64,000 nucleotides of DNA from Sapria himalayana. Taxonomy: Eukaryota; Streptophyta; Magnoliopsida; Malpighiales; Rafflesiaceae. The first letter of the stretch is position 1; every line of letters begins with the position of its first letter. Below the pieces are notes generated by a model. That model was not told the origin of the DNA. It ran no database searches and saw only the letters and a list, made by a program, of their open reading frames with translations. Position numbers and translations under genes: made by a program. The DNA lies in NCBI GenBank assembly GCA_029783825.1, contig JAREIK010005314.1, forward strand, positions 1 to 64,000, in the 5' to 3' direction. Shown piece by piece: positions 14,391 to 24,977 of this stretch.

Positions 14391-14799
14391 CAATTGGATG
14401 TAGAATTATGTTGATCATGGATATTATTTAGTTGAGATAGTCTCACTCATAGAGCTCTCAAAGTGCGCTATCCATAGTGGATAACAATCATGAGGGGCAA
14501 CCACAAAAGTCGGCAGATCACTAAATATTATGAATTTTATGATGAGTACCAATGGAAGTATGGCAATGCTAACGTCTCGAAGTTTTTCACCATTCTATTT
14601 GATTATTTTCCCTTGACTTCCTTGGTTGAGTCAGAAATCAGACCCGCTTGTGCTTTTCCTTCACCTCAATTCTCGCCATCCTACTTCTGCAGCACATCTC
14701 TCACCAGTTTAAGCAAACGAAAAATCTATAGCTTATTGCTCGAGCTCACCAGCTTGCAATGGATGCCTACAATTGGGGCCATGAACAAAAAGTTTTTTA
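14391..14799 (+). pseudogene. Captured fragment of a PP2A catalytic subunit gene
   Basis: The text reads as a serine/threonine protein phosphatase 2A catalytic subunit with frameshifts. The motif blocks in order are VDHGYYLVEIVSLI (family: DYVDRGYYS-ET), ALKVRY after a frame change, [18 protein letters not shown] (family GNHESRQ), [26 protein letters not shown] and, after a deletion and frame change, QFKQTKNL, a stop, then [20 protein letters not shown]. The D-R and GNHE metal/phosphate signatures are altered to DH and GNHK, and the segment between VESE and QFKQ is largely missing. The N-terminus and the C-terminal tail are absent. It sits in CACTA A between the TNPA-like gene and the duplicated TNPA tail, so it is a transduplicated host fragment. 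It could not encode an active phosphatase. Confidence 0.85.
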
Positions 14800-14852
14800 T
14801 TTTGATTTTGTTTTTGATTTTGATTTTGTTTTTGATTTTGATTTTGTTTTTT
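14797..14852 (+). repeat. (TTTTGAT/TTTTTGAT) minisatellite
   Basis: The words TTTTGAT and TTTTTGAT alternate for about 56 bp immediately after the PP2A-like text. The reading frame through it gives Leu-Ile-Phe repeats with no meaning as protein. It marks the breakpoint of the captured fragment. Confidence 0.8.
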
Positions 14853-15930
14853 GAAATGTTTCTGTTGGGAAATGATAGTTTTTTTGGTTGTGTTGATGCT
14901 ATCTGAGCCTTAAAATTTATGCAGTTGAGCCTTAAAATTGATGTAGTTTGAGCCTACAGCAAGAAGAGGAGAACATGATGAGACCAGAAGAATGCCAGAA
15001 AACTTTTTTTATTGCAAGCTAAAACAAATCGGGGTAGCCCACCTCCTAGTTGTGGTGCTTGTTGCTGATGTCTGGTTGTTTATTAAGGTGGCCATTTTGA
15101 TGATGGTGCTGGTTGCTCAACTATAACAACAAGGGTTCATGAAGGATAGGCAAAGCTCCCTTCTTTTTCTACCATTTTGCTCCAATTATTTGCTCAGCTA
15201 ATTCTTATTTGATTTTACTTCTTTGTATTTTTGTTAAAAAAACAAGTTGATTATTAGTATGTGTATCATTTTATGTATCTATTCAATTGATAACATCATC
15301 TCATTTTTCCAGGTCTGAGTTGTTGGATATGGTGAATAAATATTCATCTTCGTTAGGAAAACATGGGACACACATGTGTGGTGTCTTGGAATAATAAAAA
15401 GATTTAGCTAATGGGTCGGAGTCAGATGCTTGGAGGCTCTAGTGAGTGTCTTTATCCTTAATACTGAAGAGAAGAACATGGTGTTGGAATCAGTCATGGG
15501 AACCCATCTCTAGGAAAAAATGCATGATTCTATTTCTCATTGAATGCTGGTTCACATTTTTGTATTTGTTTCTAAATACTTCTTATAGATACACTATATT
15601 ATTTAATTAGTTTTTTGGGTTGTTACTTCTTTTATTAGTTTTCTCTCTTGTTTAGTTTTTCATAACTATTTCATATATGTAGTAGTAGCCCCTAAAAAGA
15701 ATGAAAAGGTATTGGTATAGTTCTTGAAATTTGAAGATAAACTTGTAGTAGATGCTTGAGCTGCTAGATCTGGTCATCCAGCGCATCTAGAAATTAAATA
15801 ATTTTTTCCTTCACATGTGTTTGCTTTTGTTTTGTGTTTAGAGTGTGCCTTTGATTAGTTTATAATATTGTGGCTTTGATTCTTGATTTTAGTGTTGATA
15901 ATAATGTTGTTGAGGAAGCTCAAAATAATT
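14853..15930. other. Unassigned, moderately AT-rich segment, possibly captured DNA
   Basis: Base composition is closer to genic DNA than the rest of the element. Stretches such as 14960-15170 and 15310-15530 could be old exons, but I recognise no protein in any frame. Two near-identical words (GAGCCTTAAAATTTATGCAGTT / GAGCCTTAAAATTGATGTAGTT type) lie at about 14906-14950. Confidence 0.35.
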
Positions 15931-15934
15931 TTTC

Positions 15935-16130
15935 TGAGCAGTATTAGATGTAATACAACAATAGATATCCTATATGGAATTAGAGTTAGCAGTTTTTACA
16001 AGACAGATATGACACAGAGTTCTCGCAAAGGAACCACATAGAAGAGCCTAGTAAAAATGCATCAGCTAATGATGAGGATGATGATTTTGTTTTAAATGAT
16101 TATATACCTATGTTATGTTTTTTAAACTAT
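15935..16130 (+). pseudogene. Duplicated C-terminal tail of the TNPA-like gene
   Basis: This repeats the end of the TNPA-like gene at 13470-13650. Shared words include ACAACAATAGATATCCTATATGGA (C-copy wording), CGAGTTCT versus AGAGTTCT, then AATGCATCAGCTAATGATGAGGATGATGATTTTG. Element A therefore contains two copies of its TNPA 3' end separated by about 2.4 kb that includes the captured PP2A fragment. This arrangement fits a nested or recombined element. Confidence 0.7.
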
Positions 16131-16254
16131 ATAATGATTGTTTCAAAATAATTTCTTTAATATAAAAAAATTAAAATATAAAAAATTGTTTATAGTATAT
16201 GTTTTTATTTGATTTAATATAAAATATTAAAATATGTAATCAGATTTTTGAAAA

Positions 16255-16590
16255 AAAAAATTGTCAAAATAGCTTTGGAATGAAAATAGCAAGGGAACTT
16301 TTCCTCGCTAATTTAGCTAAGGAATTATCTGTTTATATTTAGTTGATAAATATTCATTACTATTCTTATTTATGATAAAAATTAGCAAAGGAAAAAAAAA
16401 TAATTTGCTAGTGAGTTTCCATAGTTAAAAAATTTATAGGGAATTATTTTTCCCCATTAATATTTTGAGATGAGCACTTTAACTTGGAATTATTTCCGTC
16501 ATTATTTTGTCATTATTCTAATTTAGCGATGGAAAAAAACTAATAGAGATAGAAATTTTTTGCCAGCCACCTTGGCTTTTTCTTGTAGTC
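16255..16590 (+). repeat. 3' subterminal repeats and terminus of CACTA A
   Basis: The segment has words like CTCGCTAATTTAGCTAAGGAATTA, AATTTGCTAGTGAG and TTTAGCGATGGAAA, and ends GGCTTTTTCTTGTAGTC. The final 13 bases before C complement the CACTACAAGAAAA terminus. The last 20-25 bp match, in reverse complement, the left end of fragment D at 61166. Confidence 0.8.
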
Positions 16591-17746
16591 AGATAGATAG
16601 ATAGGTAGATAAATAGATATAAAGAAAAATAAATAAATAATATATATATATATATATAGATTTATAGATATATAGATAGATTGATTATTAGATAGTTAGA
16701 TACATAGATAAATAAAGAGATAGAGAGACAAATAGATAAATAGATAAATAGATAGATAAATAGATAGATAAAAAGATTGATAAAAAAATTATAGATAGAT
16801 AGATAGAGAGATAGGTAAATAAATAAATATACACACACACACACACACACACACATATAGATAGATAGGCAAGCATATAGACCAATAGATAGATAGATAA
16901 ATAAATAAATGAATAGATAAATAGATCAAATAGATACATAGAATTATAAATAGACAGATAAATATATAGATAGATAAATAGATAGATAGATATATATATA
17001 TATTGATAGAAAGAAAGAAAGATAGATAATAGACAGTCAATTAGATAGAAAATATAGATATTTATATAGATAGATAGATAGAAAGATACACACATAGATA
17101 TAAAGACAAATAGATAGATAGACAAATAGATAGATAGATAAATAGAAAGATAGACAAATAAATAGATTGTTAGAGAGAGAAAAAATATAGATAGATAGAT
17201 AGATAGATATATATAAAATTAGATAGATAGATAGTTAGACAAAAAAACAAATAGACACATAGAGAGATAGATAGTTAGATAGATAGACAGATAGATAGTT
17301 ATACTGATGGACACATAGTTAGATAGATAGTTAGATAGAAAGATAGATAAATAAATATATAGACAAAAGACTGATAGATGGATGCAAAAATAGATAGATA
17401 GATAGGTAGGTAGATATATATATATATATATTGATATTTAGTCATATAGATAGATAGATATTTAAATAGATTGAAAGAAAGATATATAGAAATATAAATA
17501 GATAGATAGACAGATATAAATATAGATAGAAAGACAAAAAGATAGATAGATATATATAGATAGATTGATAGATTGATAGACAGATAGACATGTCCATAAT
17601 TAGATAGATATATAGATCCATAATGAGATATATAGATAGATAGATAGATAGATATATAGAGAGATAGACAACTACATTGAAAGATATATAAAGATATAGA
17701 TAGATAGACACATAGACAGATTGATAGATAGAAAAATTGATAGATT
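16591..17746. repeat. (GATA)n array J1 between CACTA A and B
   Basis: This is pure degenerate GATA/TAGA repeat, 1.16 kb, with an (AC)n block at about 16830-16855 and (AT)n runs. It directly joins the 3' terminus of element A to the 5' terminus of element B with no other sequence on either side. Confidence 0.96.
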
Positions 17747-18715
17747 CATTGCAAGAAAATGTATATTTAGCTGGAAAATTTAGCTAGGGATCAGTCCCAT
17801 GCTAAATTGTGAGGGGTTAGCTAGGGAATAGCAAAGATTTTATGATTTTTCATTGAAATAAAAATTTTCTAGGATTTAGCGACAGAAAATTATCGTAAAT
17901 TCAACTCAAGAAAAGCTGAGAATTTAGCGATGGATTTAGCAATAGATTAATGATGGAAAATTTCATAAATTCCATGCAAGAAAAGCAGGAAATTTAGTGA
18001 TGGATTAGGGATGAAAAATTTTCATAAGTTCCACTTTAAAAAAGGGGAGAATTTTGTGACGGATTAATGATGGAAAATTTTCATAAGTTCCATTCAAGAA
18101 AAGCTGGGAATTTAGTGATGGATTTAGCGACGGAATATCCCTAGCTAATAAATTCCTGAACTTTAGCGATATATTTAGTGATGGAATTTCCCTATATATT
18201 AAAATCTAGAATTTAGTGATGGATTTAGTGATGGAATATCCCTAGCTATTAAAATCCAGAATTTAGTGACTGAGTTAGTGAAAGATTTTCCTAGCTAATT
18301 ACATCTGGAATTTAGTGACGAATTTTCTCTAGTTAATTACATCTAAAATTTAGTGACGGATTTAGAGACGGATTTTCCCTAACTAATAAAATCTAGAATA
18401 TAGCGACGGATTTAGCAACGGAATTTCTCTGGCCAATAAAATCCAAAATTTAGCGACTGATTTTCCATAGCAAATAAAATCTAGAATTTAGCGATAGATT
18501 TAGTGATGGAATGTCCCTAGCTATAAAAATCCGGAATTTTGCAACTAATTTAGTGACGAAATTTTTCTAACTATTATAATCTAGAATTTAGTGGAGTTAG
18601 TGATGAAACTCTCCTAGCTAATTATATCATGAATTTAATGATGAATTCTCCTAGCTAATAAAATCCAGAATTTAGCGACTGATTTAGCGACAGAATTTTC
18701 CTATAAAATAAAATT
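17747..18715 (+). repeat. 5' TIR and subterminal repeat block of CACTA B
   Basis: A 13-base degenerate TIR is followed by many copies of a roughly 50-60 bp motif. The motif combines AATTTAGYGAYGGATTTAGYGAYGGAA, then TTTCCCTAGCTAATAAAATC. Repeats alternate GATGG, GACGG and GACTG variants. In En/Spm-like elements such arrays bind the TNPA-type protein and control excision. This is the best preserved copy in the window and the best place to define the family consensus. Confidence 0.88.
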
Positions 18716-19568
18716 TTTAAATAATATACAAATTATTATTTGAATTAATTAATAAAGATATTTAAATATTTGTATTAATACATACATTAGATAATTATTT
18801 CTATAATTATAAATATTTTTAAAATTATTTGAAATAATATATGAACATACACAAACATCTGTATTAATAAAAATCTAAAATCATTATTTTTTATTATTAT
18901 ACAAAAATATTTACAAAAAATCCGAATTAACAAATAAACAAGTAAATATTTATATTATTAAAACTTAAAAAAAAATTTAATGATTATAATAAATTTTTTA
19001 AAAAATTATTACTACAAGATTTGGAATATTTGAATTATAAAAAAATCATAGTTTTCATTAAATTTAAAATAAAATAAATTGATATTTAAGAATAAATAAA
19101 TTAATGTTTAAATAACATCCAAAAACTTTTGACGAGTTATAAAATAAATTTTCCTTAATTGCTTATTAAAATAATACTCCGGGTATTTTTTTAGGGTTTA
19201 AAATAGTTTTTCAAAATATTACTAATGATATTTTTTTTATCTTTAATACATTTAAATTTAATTTTAGCCCTTTTAACACTTTTGAAAATAACTACCAAAT
19301 GACCCTAAGTTGATTTTAATTCAAGTTTTATTTTTGCCTCTACTAAAATTTTTAAGAATTAAAGAATTGAGTAAATAATTATAGTATAATAAAAAAAATA
19401 AAAAATAATATTTAATTTAAAATAAAATATGTATTCTTAGAATAATAAATAAATAAATATTAATATTTTAAAATTAATACAAGTTAAACATGATTCCGTC
19501 GTTGTTTGTGTAGTGAGAAAACATTTAAACAAGTTCAAAAAAACATCGATTGACTTTCAAGTGAGAAA
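18716..19568 (+). other. AT-rich CACTA internal region, element B copy
   Basis: It matches the A, C and E copies by eye (AACAAATAAACAAGTAAATATT; AAGAATTAAAGAATTGAGTA near 19356). It ends just before the captured GRP94 start, so it helps place the left capture breakpoint between about 19400 and 19560. Confidence 0.6.
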
Positions 19569-21531
19569 ATGAAAGGAAGCAAAACCTCAACGATGAAGAG
19601 AGTGATGGTTCTTCATGTTCTAGTTCTACTCTGTTTCCTCTATCTGGCAATACAAAAAAATTCTAGTGAGAGTTGATTTCTATTGCCTCTGATGTAAGTG
19701 TTGTTTTAAAATTTTGTTTTTGCATTCCCTTTCATAATGCTTCCCTGATTCAAGTGCTATTTCATGTAAGTGCTAGACATAATTAGATTTCTCTCTCTCA
19801 CTAACAAGAATGTTATAAGTGAAGGCAACGATGCCAAGCTCGAGATCCATGTTTGCTTCCTTGCTTGCTTATTTTGTTCATAGAAATTGATTTTCAATGG
19901 ATGTGCATTGAATACAGGTGTGAGTGCAAATTAAATTGAATAAAAAGATGAGGATTATTTATATTCATGATCATGGCTATGGCATGATAAAAAGGATTTG
20001 ATCAAGAACTTAGGGATGAATGCCAATCATGAGCTTAGGGAAGAATGCCAATCAGGAACTTCAGGTATTCAGTAAAAATTTCTCAAAGTATGTACAATTT
20101 TTATGGATGTTAATGAAGGATAATGGCTGGTAGCATTTGTGGAGAAAATGCAGACTATTGGAGATCTTAATCTAATTGTCTAATTTGGAGTTGGATTTTA
20201 CTCTATGTATCTTGCTGTAGATTATGTGGAAGTTGTTAGCAAACATAACGAAGACAAGCAGTAAGACATCTGAGGCCATGTATTCATACAACAAAATTTT
20301 TTTGAAAATTGCTCTTCACTTTTTCATGGTGGTGTTTCATTCATGTATGAGAATCCAAGGCAGATGGAGAATTTTCAATCTCGGAGGACACATGGAACGA
20401 ACCACTTGGAAGGGGAACTAAAATTAGATTGCATCTGAAAGATGAAGCTAGGGAACAGGTTGATGAGAGCTAGTTGATGGTTCGTGCATATCTTGTGTGC
20501 TAGTTTCTAATTATCCATTTTGAGTATTAACTGTCAACTTTTTGGATTTAAGATTTAGTGAAAAAGTATTTTAAATTCATTAACTTTCCAATTAATTTAT
20601 GGGCAAGAAAGATGTTGGGGTAGAGGTTCCTGGAGATGATGATGAGTCAAATGAAGAAGATGAAATTGCAGGCATCCAGTTGATTAAAAAAGCTTTTATG
20701 TTCATTCGGCCATTTTTAATGATCAAGCATGATTTTGTTCTTCCATTACAGAAAGAATTTCAAAGAAGGAATCTGAGATGGTTAAGGTGGAAGATGATTA
20801 GATGAAGATCATGAAGAGGAAGAGGGGAAAGGGAAATCAAAGACCAAAACTATCAAGGAAACCACATACGGGTGGTAGCATCTAAATGATGTGAAGGCGA
20901 TTTGGCTTAGGATTCCAAGAGGAGGTGACAAAAGAAAAATATACTATCAATCTTTGTAAAAGGTAAAGCCCAAGTTTGTTTACCGCATCCATTATTCTTC
21001 GCCTCATTCAAAATGAACTACTGCATAAATATCTAATCTTCTTGAAGGTATGCTTTTTGCGGAGGGCTATCCTCTATTCAAAATCAGTGTGGGCATACAA
21101 TTGGCATGAATTTGTGGGAAGGGGTTTGTTAATTCAAATATGCTGCCACTCAATGTTTCTTGAGAGATGCTGCAACAACATGGCATCCTGAAAATGATCA
21201 TGAAGAAGCTAATCAGAAAGGTGGTTGACATGATAAACAAACTCGCAATGGAGGATCCCTTTGAGAGTGCTTATGATGACGACAACCAAACTGTTATTGC
21301 TAAATTGAAGAAATTCAATCTCTTCCATCTTCAATCTCCATTTCTTTTGTGAATCTAGTAAGTTGGATTTCACTGAATGCCAGGTACAGTTGTCGACTCG
21401 TCAACTGGTAATGCAACTAGGAGGAGGCAATATGCAAGGTTTCAAAAAGAATTTGGAAAGTAAATTAAAATTGACATAATGGAGGATGCTACAAACAATA
21501 ATCATCTGGCAAAGCTTCTGCGATTCTAAGG
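19569..21531 (+). pseudogene. Captured endoplasmin/GRP94 (HSP90 family) gene fragment
   Basis: The blocks follow ER-type HSP90 in order. A start MKGSKTSTMKRVMVLHVLVL resembles a signal peptide (19569). Then come EGNDAKLEIHV (about 19821), IHDHGYGM (about 19960), FVEKMQTIGDLNLI and FGVGFYSMYLAVDYVEVVSK (about 20130-20250). Further on are ISEDTWNEPLGRGTK and LHLKDEAREQVDES (about 20375-20470), DLVKKYFKFINFPINLWA (about 20552) and an acidic linker PGDDDESNEEDE. The end has LNDVKAIWLR (about 20885), MLPLNVS, EMLQQHGILK, KKLIRKVVDMINKLA (about 21140-21250) and IMEDATNNNHLAKLLRF (about 21478). AT-rich breaks between blocks look like retained introns, so this is genomic and not a retrocopy. Frameshifts, stops and loss of the early ATPase-domain segment make it non-functional. 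Confidence 0.9.
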
Positions 21532-21539
21532 GTTGGTTA

Positions 21540-23180
21540 GTATAATATTAATAATATATCAAATATTGATGTTATTATAAGCATGTTCGTAAGAATCATT
21601 AAAAATAATTTTTAGATGTGATTTTTCATAATATATATATGTCATATAATCAATTTAATAATGAAGATTGACTTTACTAGTTTTCTCCTTATTATAATAT
21701 ATAAAAATTTATGAATATATATTAAAATATTTAGAAGATTATGAGAGTTTTATATTCTAAGTAAAGTGTCCTAAAAGTTCTAAGATGATGTTAGGTATTA
21801 TTGAAATTATATATATTTGTTGTTGGATTCAAGTATTGCTTACTAATTTGTGATATATGAATACATTAATAATAAAATTAATAAAATAATAATTAATAAT
21901 TTAAATTGAGTTATAGAAATTTTATTTTTAAATTTTGTATGATACAATGAACCTGTACTTACTATATTTACTCTTACTAAATATATTATATTTAGGTATA
22001 TATGCAATACTAATTCTTTTTAATAAATATAGTGAACACTCAATTTTGTCATAATAATTAAGATCGAAAGTACATATTTAAAATATTAATTTTTTATTTA
22101 ATATCTTTATTACTTGGCATCTTCTATGAATACTAATGTAAAGAAGAAAGATATAAAAAATATTTTTAAATACATATTCATCTGCATTAATTAATTATAA
22201 AAATCTGCATAGAATTTATAAATATTTAGATAATTTTTTTAAATATTATAAAGATAAGTATAAAATAATTATTGTGAACTTCCAAGTATGAAGATTAATA
22301 TCATATTTAGAGATAATTTTTTGATTCAGTTATTTGAATGCAAATGTTGAGGATGTACATTGAAATAAGTAAATTATTGAAAAACTTAAATATTATGTAT
22401 TATTACATTTTATTTAAAAGTGATATGAAAAATTAATATGTTGAGCTTGACATTCTTCTTATGAGCGATTGATTTATTATCCTTTCTAGTATCTAGTATA
22501 ATATCATAATTTATTTTTGTTATGATTATGAATATGATTTGAGATAGAAGAATAGTTGTTAAATCGAGATTTTAATTAAAAATTGGAATGCTTGATTAGT
22601 AAATCATGAATTGAATCAAATTGTAAATTAAATTTGTTGTGATTTTTTTACTGTTAATTAATTTATAGTTCTTATAATCGGTAATTTTTTTTGGTATTTT
22701 AGTTTTTAATTTTAGACTTTTTTTGGTATTTTATTATTTTTTTACGTTATATTCATATTATTAAAGGTTTGAGTTATTTTTTTCATGTTAATTAATTCTT
22801 GATAATTAATATTAAATTGATTCGTGATTCAGGCATTTAGTTATTAATTAATGCATTCTTTTTATTCTTTTAAGGAGATAGATTGTTTACTCTCTTAATC
22901 GTGAATAAAATCATGAATCATATGATTTTGATAACAATAGATAGAAGAATAACATTAAAATCAAATATTTTTAAAATTGTCATGTTTAAAAGATTGATAA
23001 TATTTATGATTGAATTTTAATGATAAAATAAAAGAGCTACAAGTGGATGTTAAAATATACAAATATAATGATCCTAACTAGATGGACTAACCTTTATTTA
23101 GCATACATTTCTTTAGATTTTTCTTTTTTCAGATTTATATTTTTAGTTGTGTTTTTTTAATATTATCTTGTAATTATACC
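21540..23180. other. AT-rich stretch in CACTA B, no gene seen
   Basis: Very AT-rich with stops in all frames. No repeat array, RNA gene or protein similarity is recognised. Confidence 0.5.
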
Positions 23181-24440
23181 TTTTAGCAAGCATGTTGCCT
23201 ACATTATTTGTGGTAGGTATTTGAGGTTGCCCTCTGATCCTGCTTATTGTTTGGTGATAGGGCTAGGACCAGTTGCAATTTGTTGCCCATGACAGCAAAT
23301 CTAGGCTAGTCTAGGTTAGCTATAGGATGGGCCATGTACTAGATTCTCCCTTGCTTGGTCATGTTGAGTTTACTTGACATGAATCTAATCTGAATGGCTT
23401 AGTCAGTCCATCGAGCTTTAATTGCCTACATTCTTTGGTAATGTGTTGTGGTTGACAGGGAGCAATGTGTTGACCAAGCTTAAAAAATTTGGGCCATGTT
23501 GGTCCATTATGATCCAGCTGACGATTCTACCTAAAAGTTTAATATTTTGATAGTATTACTCTTAAAAGTTCGAAATTTAATGTCTGATGAGTCTCTAACT
23601 AGAGATATATTGTCTTTGGATGAAGATATTTTTCATGTCACCCAGACATAGTTTTCAACAAATATATGAATCATACAGATTTAGTAGATTATCAATAATA
23701 TTAGGAGTATTCTCATCTAATCGTGTCTAACACATGTAATTTTAAATTTTTTATGATATCCAGTGTGTTAATCAATTGTCATGTTTAAAAATAAGGTATA
23801 TTTTATTGTCAACTACAAAAATAAGTCAGATGTTATTGTGATTGTGAATTAAAGCCATCTGCTCAACTGGTATTAATACGTGCTACTTTAAAAATGTGTT
23901 CCAGTCATTAGTATGTTTCTCCTAGGAGGTGGTGGATGAGATACATGATTATATGCTATAGATTTAGTTTTGGAAATCATGTCTTAATGCATGCCTATGA
24001 AAGACACTTTTAAGCATGCCAATGTGCTATTTTTTGAAACTATTGTGGACCCATGCATATCCAGCAATGGGATGACTTGGGTCATGTTGCGCCATGTGAT
24101 CTATCTTGTGTGACAAAAATGGGTGCGACAGTCGACATGACATGACTTTCAAAACTTGCTTGTGCTTGTTGAATTTGGTGTGGGTCATGCTTTGTGTTGG
24201 GCAAAAATTCTGATTTGAGTTGGCGTATGAAACTAACATATCAATTTTAAAAATAGATCATGGTTTGATTGGGTCGGAATGGTCCATGTCAAGGCTAGCA
24301 ATTAGCTTGTGCTGGCTCGCATGGACTTCACCTTGGCCAGCTAGGGTTTGGGTCGTGTCTATTTAGGGATCACTTCTACCTAATACTTGGATTGTGCTGA
24401 GGTTTGTAGTCTCATTCCATCTTATACATCTATTCAAAGA
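23181..24440. other. Composition-shifted island in CACTA B, unidentified
   Basis: G+C rises visibly against the flanks, especially at 23190-23530 and 24020-24400. Phrases such as GGGCCATGTTGGTCC, GGGTCATGTTGCGCCATG and GGGTCGGAATGGTCCATG recur, as does the ending TTCTACCTAA (23520s and 24374-24383). It may be an old non-autonomous element or a captured non-coding piece. No protein similarity is recognised, including on the minus strand at 24027-24239. Confidence 0.35.
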
Positions 24441-24938
24441 AACTGTATTGATGTCTTATTGATTGTGTCCAAAGAAAATATGAGTGAGGACTATCAAAAT
24501 TCATAACATAAAAAAGCTTGTGTACTAGCAGATTTAAAGATAGTGAACTATCATATTTTATTAAAAAAATTGAGGATGTAAGTCAAGTAAAATATAAATT
24601 AAATAAAAGGAAGGATCATACATAAAAATATATTTGTATTATTTATCAATGATGATTTGATTTTGTGTATTTTTTGAAAAAAAAAACTACGAATATATAA
24701 AGATAATGATAAATATTTTTTGTGATAATTTAAAAATGTCATGACATTTAAAATGTAAAAGAATAAATGTTTGTATACATGGTTTTTTAAAAAAATTTAA
24801 AATAAAAAAAATACTTTATGAAATAGATATTATACATGAAAATTTCATTGAATCTTAGGAAAATTAATTTGCTATTGAAAATTATAATAAGATGAGTGTT
24901 ACATGCATATTTAGTGAAATTAGTAATTAATGAAGAAC

Positions 24939-24977
<39 letters not shown>

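Larger units (their letters stand above)
2597..16590 (+). mobile_element. CACTA (En/Spm) DNA transposon, element A, degenerate
   Basis: The element has 5' subterminal repeats, an AT-rich internal region, remnants of a TNPD-like transposase and a TNPA-like protein, then 3' subterminal repeats ending in TTTTTCTTGTAGT at about 16577-16589. That end is the complement of the canonical CACTACAAGAAAA terminus, with the last base changed. The 5' end has lost its first bases: the GATA array runs straight into GAAAATTTAGCT. Both ends abut GATA microsatellite. Many stops and frameshifts in the transposase genes show it is no longer autonomous. It carries a captured PP2A fragment and a duplicated TNPA tail. 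A three-base target duplication cannot be recognised in the repeat context. Confidence 0.85.
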
